Shown: positions 1-7,852 of the stretch, piece by piece
Position numbering within the stretch: position 1 is the first letter of the stretch
Layout: every line of letters begins with the position of its first letter
Source of the DNA: Alphaproteobacteria bacterium
GTDB taxonomy: Bacteria; Pseudomonadota; Alphaproteobacteria; M2410
Direction: 5' to 3'
Length of the DNA stretch: 9,394 nt
Assembly: GCA_021774955.1 (NCBI GenBank)
Contig: JAJFIN010000323.1
Location: 1-9,394, forward strand
Notes under the pieces: model-generated
The model's input: only the letters and a program-made list of their open reading frames with translations
Databases searched by the model: none
What the model was told of the DNA's origin: nothing
Made by a program: the position numbers and the translations under genes

Positions 1-1610
1 CCCAAGTTGGCGAGGAAAATTTGCGGGCGGTGTTTGGTTTTTGCGAGATGCGCGTCGGCGGCATCGCGCAAGGCTTCAAAGCCTTCCGACAGACGGTGGG
101 GCGTGAGTGGGGTGATCTCGGCCGGCGCGCCTTTCTGGGTGGCGGCGGCCATATCGGCTATCGAGGCGTCCTTGAGTGCGGCGTCCATCAGGCCGGTGAA
201 GCTGGTATCTGTAATCGTTTCGGGCGCGGGCGGTTTGGGTTTTTTCTTGCCTTCGGCTTTGGCTGTGCTGGTCTCAATCGGAGCTTCGTAGAGATTGGGG
301 AATTCTGAAACGCCGGTGATCGGGGCCTTGCGCATGGCGATGTCGTGCTGCCGCGCGTCGCGGGTGATGGAGATTCGTTCCTGTACGGAGCCTTTTTGGA
401 GTGCCACCGCAATGCCGCCTTCGGCCTCGATTTCTTGGAACAGGCTCCAGGCTTTCTCGGCCAGCTCGTCAGTCAGGCTCTCAAGCGCCCAAGCGCCCCC
501 GGCGGGATCTGCGACCTTACCGAGATTTGATTCTTCTTGCAGCAGGATTTGCGTGTTGCGGGCGATACGGCGCCCGAAGCGGGAAGGGAGGTCGAGGGCG
601 CTATCAAACGTCCGTACCGTGACAGAATCAGCGCCGGCGATACCCGCAGCGAAAGCGGCCATGGTTGTGCGCAGCATGTTCACCTGCGGATCGCGTTGGG
701 TCATCATGCGGCTGGCGGTTTCGGCGTGGAGGTTCATCGCATTGTCCTTACCCCCACACGCCCCGACAAGCTGGGCCCACAGGCGGCGCGCGGCGCGCAG
801 TTTAGCAATGCTTAAGAAGAAATCCGCATCGACCGCGAAATGAAACAGGATCTGCCGCGCCGCCTCATCGACGCTCAAGCCCCGCTCGGTCAGTGCCTTT
901 AGGTAGAAAAGACCGGTCGCCAGGCTCACGCCAAGCTCCTGCGCCTCCGACGCACCTGCAGCATGGACAACGCGTCCGTCGACCTTCATGGCGGTCATGC
1001 CGGGCGTGTTTTCCGCGCTCCATTTTGCCACGTCCATGGCTTGCGTTAGCGCCTGGTCGAGGCTCGTCGGAAGTGTGCCGGAAGCCATCAACGAGCCGAC
1101 CGGATCGACGTTAAAAGCACCCCGCACGCGGGCCAAATCGGCATCTTTCTTTTTCATTAAGCATGCGTGTTCTATGGCTGTAAAAACAGCCATGGCGCCC
1201 GCTTCAAAAGCCACCGGCGCCAGCTCCAAAATCACGCCGTCGAGGGCCGTTTCCAAATCCGCAAGCGTCGAAACTTCAACGCCAAAATCCCCGCCCGCCG
1301 CCGCTAGTTTGAGCGTCACCGAGGTCGCGCCGCGCTCTAGATCCTGAAGTATATTTTCGTTGGCTTTTTGCGGGTCCGGCGCCATGTGGCAGGTGCGAAC
1401 GTCCCACAGATTTTCAGGCCTCAAGGCCCGCGCTCCGCCTGCCGTATCGGCGCTGGTATAAAGCGGTTGGATCTTTAGGCCGTCATAGGTTTCTGTCCCC
1501 AATTTCTTATCGAAATCGGCCCCTTTCAGCGCTTTTTCAACCAGCGCCCGCCAGTCCTCCAGCGCCACGGGTGGAAAGCTTTCGGCGAGGTTTAAGTCCA
1601 GTTTCGACAT
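1..1610 (-). CDS. mutA: Methylmalonyl-CoA mutase small (beta) subunit, partial at its 3' end
   Basis: Reading the minus strand from ATG at 1610-1608 gives 536 complete codons with no stop before the window edge, so the C-terminus is missing. Family hallmarks are visible: WRALVEKALKG (residues 20-30), TYDGLKIQPLY (41-51), a segment N352-G372 with NTQILLQEESNLG followed by DPAGG (368-372), and FLANLG at the edge (from 532), which opens the B12-binding-like C-terminal domain. MutA is the non-catalytic partner of MutB in the heterodimeric enzyme that interconverts (R)-methylmalonyl-CoA and succinyl-CoA, using adenosylcobalamin bound by MutB. A Lys/Pro/Ala-rich linker lies roughly between residues 440 and 500. 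mutB would be expected just off the left edge (inference from usual gene order). Start choice: ATG 1610 has a weak GAAG 7-10 nt upstream; in-frame ATGs at 1622 and 1637 would add 4 or 9 residues and cannot be excluded. The gene is divergent from the S9 cluster and GC-richer than it (38 of 60 bases G/C at 61-120). Confidence 0.95.
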   Translation of the reverse strand, partial: MSKLDLNLAESFPPVALEDWRALVEKALKGADFDKKLGTETYDGLKIQPLYTSADTAGGARALRPENLWDVRTCHMAPDPQKANENILQDLERGATSVTLKLAAAGGDFGVEVSTLADLETALDGVILELAPVAFEAGAMAVFTAIEHACLMKKKDADLARVRGAFNVDPVGSLMASGTLPTSLDQALTQAMDVAKWSAENTPGMTAMKVDGRVVHAAGASEAQELGVSLATGLFYLKALTERGLSVDEAARQILFHFAVDADFFLSIAKLRAARRLWAQLVGACGGKDNAMNLHAETASRMMTQRDPQVNMLRTTMAAFAAGIAGADSVTVRTFDSALDLPSRFGRRIARNTQILLQEESNLGKVADPAGGAWALESLTDELAEKAWSLFQEIEAEGGIAVALQKGSVQERISITRDARQHDIAMRKAPITGVSEFPNLYEAPIETSTAKAEGKKKPKPPAPETITDTSFTGLMDAALKDASIADMAAATQKGAPAEITPLTPHRLSEGFEALRDAADAHLAKTKHRPQIFLANL

Positions 1611-1695
1611 GTTTTTCTTCATTCTTGGGGCGAGCATTTCCGCGGGCAAATTAGCGGTTCCGTTGATCCAAGTAAATCTTTTGCTGCAGCGCGGA

Positions 1696-1722
1696 AATTT
1701 ACCGCACCCCTAAGCGTGACAA
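1696..1722 (-). promoter_or_regulatory. Candidate sigma70-like promoter for mutA
   Basis: On the minus strand, TTGTCA (1722-1717; 5 of 6 matches to the -35 consensus) is followed after 15 bp by TAAATT (1701-1696; 4 of 6 matches to the -10 consensus). This would start transcription about 80 nt before the mutA start. The spacer is shorter than the usual 16-18 bp, so this is only a candidate found by eye. Confidence 0.25.
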
Positions 1723-1748
1723 TTTGGGGTTGAGTGTTCCCGTGCTCG

Positions 1749-1766
1749 CGCGTTAACCTTAACGCG
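1749..1766. promoter_or_regulatory. Perfect inverted repeat, possible operator
   Basis: CGCGTTAACCTTAACGCG consists of two perfect 8-bp arms around a 2-bp CC spacer. It lies 28 bp before the GTG start of S9-1 and about 140 bp before mutA in the divergent intergenic region. No T-run follows and it precedes a gene, so it is not a terminator. Its symmetry and size suit a dimeric transcription-factor site or an mRNA 5' hairpin. It does not match the CtrA pattern (TTAA-N7-TTAA), since the two TTAA units are only 2 bp apart. No known regulator is recognised. Confidence 0.45.
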
Positions 1767-1781
1767 TTGGACCAAATGTTT

Positions 1782-1787
1782 GGGGGA
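1782..1787 (+). promoter_or_regulatory. Ribosome binding site that sets the S9-1 start
   Basis: GGGGGA lies 7 nt before GTG 1795. A TTG at 1780, in the same frame, overlaps this Shine-Dalgarno and has no good one of its own, so GTG 1795 is the better start. Confidence 0.6.
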
Positions 1788-1794
1788 ATTTTTC

Positions 1795-3735
1795 GTGATC
1801 GATATCAATCGCGCCGCGCGCTACGGCGCCATGGCTTTGTTCGTTTTAGTTTTTTCTGTAACCGGGTTGGCACCCGCTTCAGCAGTTATTCCGCTAGAAG
1901 CTTTCGCGCGGCTTCCTAATTTGCGTGATGTAGAACTTTCACCGGACGGGACCCATGTCGCAGCCGTGCAGGTTTATGAGGGCGAAAAGGTGCTCGCGGT
2001 TTACTCGCTTGAGGGTAAAAAGCCGAAAGTTGTGTCAATTGTCAAACCGAGCGAAATGAAGGATGTCGTTCAAGAGATACGAAATTTTTATTGGGTCAAT
2101 GATGATCGGCTTCTGGTTAAAATCGAAGCTCCAGGAACATTTGAGTCTAGACGTGGTCGTATTGGTATTATTGATACACGGATGATTTCCTTCAATCGTG
2201 ATGGATCTGACATTACGGTTGTGCCGAAGGCTGATGCGGTTGACGGTTGGCGAGGCAATCTCGGATCGATAATTGATACCCTCCCGGATGACCCCAAACG
2301 TGTTCTAATCGCTTTTAAGAACGACGCCTACAAGATGGATGTATACAATGGTCGAGTGAGCCAAGTCGTAAATGGTACATATCGGTCGGGTTGGTACATG
2401 ACGGACCTCAATAGCGAAGTTCGTATACGCTACGATGGAAAGAAAAACGAGAACGACTCAGTGGCTCTCCATCGAAATCCCGGGAGCATTAATTGGAATC
2501 GGTTGTTTACAAAAGAGCAGGAAGAAGCTGATTTTTCATCCATAAGTTTCAGTGAAGACCCAAATATCCTATTTGTGCAAAAGACGAATGAAGATGGTTG
2601 GGAAGAAGTTTATGAATATGACATCGCCAAGCAGAAGGTAGGAGAAAGAATATTTGTAGGCAAAGGAGTTGAATTTCGTGGAATTCTTTATGATTTCTAC
2701 AACAACAAGCTTTTAGGTATCTCATATGCGAAGCACTATCCCAGACATATATTTTTTGATGCAGTGTACGCAAATGTTGCTGCAACAATAAAAACTGCGC
2801 TTCCAGAGATGCGTAACTACATTGTTAACAGTGATAAAATGCGCAATAAGTTTGTTATTTCGTCATCAAACACAATTGATCCGACTACCTATTATATTTT
2901 TGACCGAACGAAAAACACTTTAGTTCCATTGGGCTCAGCTTATCCAGAGCTTGAGGGCAAACAGCTGAGCAGCATGAAGGCGATTTCCTACCCCACACGG
3001 GATGGTATAAACATCAATGCATACTTGACTCTGCCACCGGGCACACAATCCCATCCGACGGTCATTTTACCGCATGGGGGGCCTACAGCTCGGGACTACT
3101 GGGTGTTTGATGATTGGGCGCAATTTTTGGCGAGCCGAGGTTATGCCGTATTACAGCCAAATTATAGAGGATCTTCAGGCCTGGGCGAGAAGTTTGAGAA
3201 GGCTGGATACGGTCGCTGGGGTTTAGAGATGCAGGATGACTTAACCGATGGAACACAATATCTAATCGAACAAGGAATCGCGGACCCTGGCCGCATTTGC
3301 ATTGTTGGCTGGAGTTATGGTGGGTATGCCGCCTTGTCTGGAATTATCAAAGAACCTTCGTTGTACAAGTGCGCGGTTAGCGGTGGCGGTGTTTCGGATA
3401 TCCGAGATCAGATTGAATTTTGGGGAGATCATGGTTGGGAAGTCCGCGACATGCCGCATGTGGGTAACTATTTTTCTGATGGAAGAAAACTAAAGGATAA
3501 TTCTCCGATTAACAATGTGGATGCTATTCGTGTGCCAGTACTTCTTCTGCATGGGGAATATGATCGTCGCGTGCCTATCAGTCAGTCAAAGCGCATGGCA
3601 AAAAAACTTGAGAAAACTGGCTATCTCTACAAATACATAGAGCTTGAGCAGGGCGATCATCATCTGTCACTTGAAAAAAACCGGATGATATTCTTTCGCG
3701 AACTTGAGACCTTTTTGGCGCAGAATCTGAAGTAG
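1795..3735 (+). CDS. Secreted S9-family serine peptidase, copy 1 (DAP2/acylaminoacyl-peptidase type)
   Basis: The product has 646 residues from GTG 1795. Residues 1-30 form a signal peptide (hydrophobic ALFVLVF core, likely cleavage after ASA30), so it is probably periplasmic or secreted. Residues about 31-400 resemble the WD40/TolB-like beta-propeller of prolyl-oligopeptidase relatives, including an ELSPDGTH motif. The C-terminal alpha/beta-hydrolase domain has HGGP (from His427, oxyanion region), the nucleophile motif GWSYGG (Ser507), HGEYD (Asp590) and GDHH (His622), a complete catalytic triad. The family cleaves short peptides, commonly dipeptides or acylated residues from the N-terminus; the substrate here is unknown. 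It is the first of three tandem paralogues and S9-2 starts 32 bp after its stop, which suggests co-transcription. Its middle is AT-rich (17 of 60 bases G/C at 2821-2880), unlike mutA. A TTG start at 1780 would add five residues but overlaps the ribosome binding site. The family call is firm; the exact specificity is not. Confidence 0.93.
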   Translation: MIDINRAARYGAMALFVLVFSVTGLAPASAVIPLEAFARLPNLRDVELSPDGTHVAAVQVYEGEKVLAVYSLEGKKPKVVSIVKPSEMKDVVQEIRNFYWVNDDRLLVKIEAPGTFESRRGRIGIIDTRMISFNRDGSDITVVPKADAVDGWRGNLGSIIDTLPDDPKRVLIAFKNDAYKMDVYNGRVSQVVNGTYRSGWYMTDLNSEVRIRYDGKKNENDSVALHRNPGSINWNRLFTKEQEEADFSSISFSEDPNILFVQKTNEDGWEEVYEYDIAKQKVGERIFVGKGVEFRGILYDFYNNKLLGISYAKHYPRHIFFDAVYANVAATIKTALPEMRNYIVNSDKMRNKFVISSSNTIDPTTYYIFDRTKNTLVPLGSAYPELEGKQLSSMKAISYPTRDGININAYLTLPPGTQSHPTVILPHGGPTARDYWVFDDWAQFLASRGYAVLQPNYRGSSGLGEKFEKAGYGRWGLEMQDDLTDGTQYLIEQGIADPGRICIVGWSYGGYAALSGIIKEPSLYKCAVSGGGVSDIRDQIEFWGDHGWEVRDMPHVGNYFSDGRKLKDNSPINNVDAIRVPVLLLHGEYDRRVPISQSKRMAKKLEKTGYLYKYIELEQGDHHLSLEKNRMIFFRELETFLAQNLK

Positions 3736-3758
3736 TCAGCCTGCGCTATTTGTCGAAT

Positions 3759-3763
3759 GAGGA
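3759..3763 (+). promoter_or_regulatory. Ribosome binding site that sets the S9-2 start
   Basis: GAGGA sits 4 nt before ATG 3768. The alternative in-frame TTG at 3750 has no purine-rich site in front of it. An ATG at 3757 is out of frame and reaches a stop within five codons. Confidence 0.55.
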
Positions 3764-3767
3764 CGCC

Positions 3768-5738
3768 ATGAGTTGGTTGAAATTTACTCTGAGCGGTGCT
3801 GCACTTGGTGTGCTTTCGTGGATGTTCGCAAGTGCAGTCGCGTTAGCCGCACCGCCGTCGGTCGAAGCCTTTGGTCAATTGCCATCGATTTCTGAAGTTG
3901 AGCTTTCGCCCGACGGTACCCATTTTGTTGCGGTCCAGGCTTATCAGGGACGTGAGATCCTGGTCATCTATGATATGAATGGTCCGCCAGGTAAAAACTT
4001 TCAAGTGATGTCGCTTGATGTTGACCCCGAACTTGAAGAGTCTCTTCGTTTTGTTCATTGGGTCAACGACAATAGGCTTGTGGCATCACTTGAATTCAGG
4101 GTCGAAAGAGACGGTATACCGCTGGTCGAGACACGTATGTTCGGGTTTGACAATGACTTCGGCAACAATCACCAACTCCCCAAAAGAAAAAAGAAAGAGA
4201 AGTCCGCTAGAGGGTTGTATTACACATCAGTTGCTCAGTTTCAGGACAATATCATTGATTGGCTGCCAAATGATTCTGATCATGTGCTTATTGCTCTGGA
4301 TAAAGAAGGAGAAAGTCGCACACTCAATCTATACAAAATGAATGTTTACAATGGCCTGACTTCAAAGCAAGTAAAGGGTAAAGACAAGGTCTATTGGTAC
4401 ATGACGGACGCGCAACATGAGCCGCGTTTGCGTTGGGTTGGACATGACGACTTCCACCATATCTATCATCGCAAAAGTAGTGGAGATGAATGGCAGAGAT
4501 TGTTTGAGCGGTCAGATGATGATGGTTGGCAATATGTTCCGCTGAAATTTTCGAATGACCCAAACCAATTGTATGTCCAAGCTATCTCCGATATTGGCCG
4601 TGACGCCATCTTTCTATTCGATGTTGCGGAGCAAAAAATCTCCAAAACGATAATGTCTGACCCAAAATATGATGTAGACGGCCTTTTACATGATTCTGTT
4701 AGTAGAAAAATTATCGGGGCTCAATATACTGGTGCCCGTGGCCTGGAGAGAATCTATTGGGACCCGGTCTATGCCGAAGTGCAAAGGAAAATGGAGGCGC
4801 AGTTTTCTGGAAAAAACGTTCATATAACAAGTGCAGACAAAACACAGAACAAGTTTTCCATTTTTGTGACCAGCCCGACTGAACCGGGAGTTTACTATAT
4901 TTACACTCGATCTCAGCCAGGGCTTCAAGAAGTGGGACGTGCTTATGCGGGACTTAAAAATGCTAAGCTGCGGCCGCAAGAACCACTTTCATTTACCGCC
5001 CGTGATGGGCGGGAAATCCCGGCCTATTTAACTCTCCCGGAGGGATCAGGGCCATATCCCATGGTGGTGATGCCACATGGCGGTCCCACTTCGCGAATAA
5101 GCTGGTCGTTTGATTATTGGGCGCAGTTTCTATCGAGTCGTGGCTATGCTGTTTTACAGCCGAATTTTCGAGGATCGTCTGGATACGGAAGTGACTTTGA
5201 AACGGCGGGCGACGATGAGTGGGGGCTGGCCATGCAGGACGATATAACCGATGGTGTGAAAGCCATGATTGAACAAGGAATAGCGGACCCAAACCGCATT
5301 GCCATTGTGGGTGGCTCTTACGGTGGCTACGCAGCGCTGATGGGGGCGGTAAAAACACCGGACCTTTATCGGTGTGCAGTTGCATATGCTCCGGTGACCG
5401 ATCTACCAAAATTCATCAGTGAGCGCGCAGTCTACAAGTTTTCGGACAGAAACATTCCAGGTCTCGGTCACAAGGGTGAAGACAAGGAAAGGTTAAAAAC
5501 CACATCGCCGATCAACAATGTCGACAAGATTAATATACCCATCCTTCTCGTTCATGGAGATAAGGACAGAACTGTCGATGTCAGTCATTCCGAGAAAATG
5601 GCGAGCAAGCTGAAGCGGAAGAACAAGGCGGTGAAACTGATCGTCCAGGAAGAAGGCGATCATGGCCCTTCGCTTGGGCAACACCGCATTGAACTCCTTC
5701 GCGAGATGGAAGCTTTTCTGGCGGCGCACATGCGGTGA
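3768..5738 (+). CDS. Secreted S9-family serine peptidase, copy 2
   Basis: The product has 656 residues from ATG 3768. Residues 1-27 look like a signal peptide with an ALA27 cleavage site, so export is expected. The N-terminal half is propeller-like (ELSPDGTH near the start, WVNDNRL, WYMTD) and clearly resembles copy 1. A Lys-rich stretch, KRKKKEK (139-145), interrupts it and is absent from the other two copies. The catalytic domain has HGGP (from His437), GGSYGG (Ser517), HGDKD (Asp600) and GDH (His632). Distances between these residues match copy 1 exactly. SPINNVD, just before the Asp motif, is shared with copy 1 but not copy 3, so copies 1 and 2 appear to be the closer pair. It is probably in an operon with copy 1. 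It is predicted to release N-terminal residues or dipeptides from peptides in the periplasm, which is family inference; the preferred substrate is unknown. Confidence 0.93.
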   Translation: MSWLKFTLSGAALGVLSWMFASAVALAAPPSVEAFGQLPSISEVELSPDGTHFVAVQAYQGREILVIYDMNGPPGKNFQVMSLDVDPELEESLRFVHWVNDNRLVASLEFRVERDGIPLVETRMFGFDNDFGNNHQLPKRKKKEKSARGLYYTSVAQFQDNIIDWLPNDSDHVLIALDKEGESRTLNLYKMNVYNGLTSKQVKGKDKVYWYMTDAQHEPRLRWVGHDDFHHIYHRKSSGDEWQRLFERSDDDGWQYVPLKFSNDPNQLYVQAISDIGRDAIFLFDVAEQKISKTIMSDPKYDVDGLLHDSVSRKIIGAQYTGARGLERIYWDPVYAEVQRKMEAQFSGKNVHITSADKTQNKFSIFVTSPTEPGVYYIYTRSQPGLQEVGRAYAGLKNAKLRPQEPLSFTARDGREIPAYLTLPEGSGPYPMVVMPHGGPTSRISWSFDYWAQFLSSRGYAVLQPNFRGSSGYGSDFETAGDDEWGLAMQDDITDGVKAMIEQGIADPNRIAIVGGSYGGYAALMGAVKTPDLYRCAVAYAPVTDLPKFISERAVYKFSDRNIPGLGHKGEDKERLKTTSPINNVDKINIPILLVHGDKDRTVDVSHSEKMASKLKRKNKAVKLIVQEEGDHGPSLGQHRIELLREMEAFLAAHMR

Positions 5739-5766
5739 GATATCCGTTCGTGGCGACGCCCCCGCA

Positions 5767-5790
5767 TTCGCTCGCAAAAAATTGAGCGAA
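5767..5790 (+). other. Hairpin between S9-2 and S9-3
   Basis: TTCGCTC (5767-5773) and GAGCGAA (5784-5790) are perfect 7-bp complementary arms around a 10-nt A-rich loop. They lie 28 bp after the S9-2 stop and 43 bp before the S9-3 start. No T-run follows, so this is not a typical intrinsic terminator. It could be an mRNA processing or stability element within the operon, or a protein-binding site. Confidence 0.35.
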
Positions 5791-5833
5791 AGAGGTTTGC
5801 ATCAATACCCCAGACCGGGTGTGATAGCCGCTT

Positions 5834-7828
5834 ATGGGGATGTTTGCTGAGATATTGACGGTTCGAGGTAGGCATTGCGCCTGGGTGAGGTGCGCAGTGC
5901 TCTTCGTTATCGTGTCGGTGTTATGCGTCACGGTATTTAATCCTGCAACAGCCAGGCCGACGATTGAACAATTTGCTGCTGATGCCATCATTGACGGGGT
6001 GCGGATCTCACCCAATGGCCGGCGGCTTGTTTACATTGATCGGCGCAGCGGTGTCGATCGGTTGATTGTTCGAGATGTCAGCGGCGATATCCATCCCCCA
6101 CAGATCATTGACCTTACGCGTGCGTTTCGAAGTTCTGCCTCAGTTTTGTCGATCGTGTGGGCGAATGACACACGGCTGGTTTTTTCGGCTCTCGTTTCAC
6201 AGTCGCGTTCAACTCGATCTGCAAAATTTATTCAGCTGGCGGCGATCAATGCGGATGGAACGCGGTTTTTGCGCCTTCTAGATCGCACACGGGGATCTGC
6301 TCGCTTGAACCAGGTTCAGCGAATTATCTCTCTGCTCAGGGATGATCCACAACATGTTCTCATCGAAACTAATTTTCGCCGGGTCGATGGTGGGCTCAAT
6401 GCATACCGGTTGAATATTGAAACCGGCCGTGTTGTGCGTGTCGCCACGGGTGACCGTCATACCACTGGTTTCTTGGCAGATTCCCATGGACGGCCGCGAT
6501 TGCGGGCCGGGCTCTATCGATTTGAACGGCGGGTCGATATCCGGGATGAAAACAGCGGCAAGTGGCGTAATCTATTGTCGCAACACCGGTTTGCTTCCGA
6601 TGCGATTCTGCCCTTTGGATTTGCCGACGATGACGGGCTTTATGTTGGTGTCCGGATGAATGGTGGGCCCCTTGGGTTTTATCGATACGAGCTGAAAACC
6701 GGTCAGCTTGGCGCCGCTTTGTTCCAACATGACCAAGTGGACATGGCCAATATTCATTGGGGTCCGGAGGGAAAAAAAGCGGTTGCCATTGTTGCGATTG
6801 ACGATGTCCCGCAATACACACCGTTGACGCCGGATATGGCGGAACTCTTGGCTATTGTGGCGCGCCACTTGCCGGATACCAACAATCTATTGATTGACCA
6901 ATCCGGTGACGGAGCAAAGATAATCCTCTTTGCGTCAGGACCCCAAGAGCCAGGCAAATATTTCGTTTTTGACCGTTCTAGTGACAAAATGCGATCCCTT
7001 GGCCGACGCTTCCCGTCTCTTCACCCATCGGATCTGCACTCTGTCGAGACTTTTTCTTATTCAACACGCGATGGATTGGCCCTCCGGGCCTATATCACTC
7101 GACCAAAGAGTGGGGGACTCTTTCCGCTTGTGGTAATGCCGCATGGCGGACCCTCTGCACGTGACTATATCCGTTACGATTATTGGGCTCAGTTTATAGC
7201 CAGCCGAGGCTATGTGGTTTTCCAACCCAATTTTCGAGGTTCAACCGGATACGGCTCTGCTTTTGAGGTCATGGGGCATGGCCAATGGGGCTTTGCTATG
7301 CAGGACGATATTGAGGACGGTGTTAACGCATTAATCCGTACGGGACTTATTGATCGTGACCGCATGTGCATTCTGGGTGCAAGTTATGGCGGTTATGCAG
7401 CGCAGATGGCGATCATCAAGACACCAAATGTCTATAAGTGCGCGGTCAGCTTTGCCGGTGTTTCGGATTTACCGTCTTTTGTTCGAGAAGGTAGAAGATT
7501 AAAATATGGCTATCTTTTGGAAACAACACTTGGAGATCTTCGAACAGATTTTTCGGCTCTTGCAAAGAATTCTCCGGCGCGCCGTGCAGATGAGATGAGT
7601 GCGCCGCTTTTACTTATTCATGGGTCAAACGACCGGACGGTTTCGCCGCGTCACAGTCGGCTTGTTGCCAAGCGCCTTCAGAGATTATCAAGACCGTATC
7701 GTCTGGTTCTTATACCTGACATAGGCCATCAGCTTTTGCTTCCAGCAGAGAGGGCGTTGGTTTTGCGCGAGATGGAAGCCTTTTTAAATCACCATATTGG
7801 CGATGGGGCTGGCCGTGAACTGCATTAA
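5834..7828 (+). CDS. Secreted S9-family serine peptidase, copy 3 (most divergent)
   Basis: From ATG 5834 the product has 664 residues. A hydrophobic stretch CAVLFVIVSVLCVTVF (20-35) ends in an ATA40 cleavage site, giving a signal peptide with a long n-region. The start is uncertain: ATG 5834 lacks a clear Shine-Dalgarno, and GTG 5885 (residue 18), with GAGGTAGG 12 nt upstream, would leave a more usual 23-residue signal peptide. The propeller-like half keeps only scattered matches to copies 1 and 2 (RISPNGRRLVYI near the mature N-terminus). The catalytic domain is well conserved: HGGP (from His437), GASYGG (Ser517), HGSND (Asp600), GH (His632). The usual Asp before the catalytic His (GDH in the others) is replaced, giving DIGH. 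The C-terminus is 8 residues longer than in copies 1 and 2. It probably shares their transcript, although the 95-bp gap with a hairpin allows separate control. It is likely an active exported peptidase with a different specificity. Confidence 0.92.
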   Translation: MGMFAEILTVRGRHCAWVRCAVLFVIVSVLCVTVFNPATARPTIEQFAADAIIDGVRISPNGRRLVYIDRRSGVDRLIVRDVSGDIHPPQIIDLTRAFRSSASVLSIVWANDTRLVFSALVSQSRSTRSAKFIQLAAINADGTRFLRLLDRTRGSARLNQVQRIISLLRDDPQHVLIETNFRRVDGGLNAYRLNIETGRVVRVATGDRHTTGFLADSHGRPRLRAGLYRFERRVDIRDENSGKWRNLLSQHRFASDAILPFGFADDDGLYVGVRMNGGPLGFYRYELKTGQLGAALFQHDQVDMANIHWGPEGKKAVAIVAIDDVPQYTPLTPDMAELLAIVARHLPDTNNLLIDQSGDGAKIILFASGPQEPGKYFVFDRSSDKMRSLGRRFPSLHPSDLHSVETFSYSTRDGLALRAYITRPKSGGLFPLVVMPHGGPSARDYIRYDYWAQFIASRGYVVFQPNFRGSTGYGSAFEVMGHGQWGFAMQDDIEDGVNALIRTGLIDRDRMCILGASYGGYAAQMAIIKTPNVYKCAVSFAGVSDLPSFVREGRRLKYGYLLETTLGDLRTDFSALAKNSPARRADEMSAPLLLIHGSNDRTVSPRHSRLVAKRLQRLSRPYRLVLIPDIGHQLLLPAERALVLREMEAFLNHHIGDGAGRELH

Positions 7829-7852
7829 TCGGTGATCACATACCGGTTTGGC

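Noticed and set aside
295..843. Plus-strand open frame of 182 codons, and others at 7-308 and 893-1347
   Set aside because: They lie entirely within mutA on the opposite strand. Their translations show no family features, while the minus strand encodes an unmistakable MutA.
1749..1766. CtrA binding site
   Set aside because: The two TTAA units are 2 bp apart instead of the required 7.
1611..1794. Cobalamin riboswitch for a B12-dependent enzyme gene
   Set aside because: The divergent region is only about 180 bp, is shared by two genes, and shows no B12-box-like sequence or complex fold that I can recognise.
4187..4193. A AAA AAG slippery heptamer in the correct phase for a -1 frameshift in S9-2
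   Set aside because: The -1 frame reaches a TAG at 4208, giving only a truncated propeller fragment. The heptamer is best explained by the Lys codons of the basic loop.
4993..5409. Minus-strand open frames within the S9 genes (also 5581-6015 and 6396-6821)
   Set aside because: They are antisense shadows of strongly conserved catalytic-domain or propeller coding sequence and have no recognisable features or ribosome binding sites.
7827..7848. Intrinsic terminator after S9-3
   Set aside because: The 7-bp stem (with one G-T wobble) overlaps the stop codon and is not followed by a T-run, so support is too weak.
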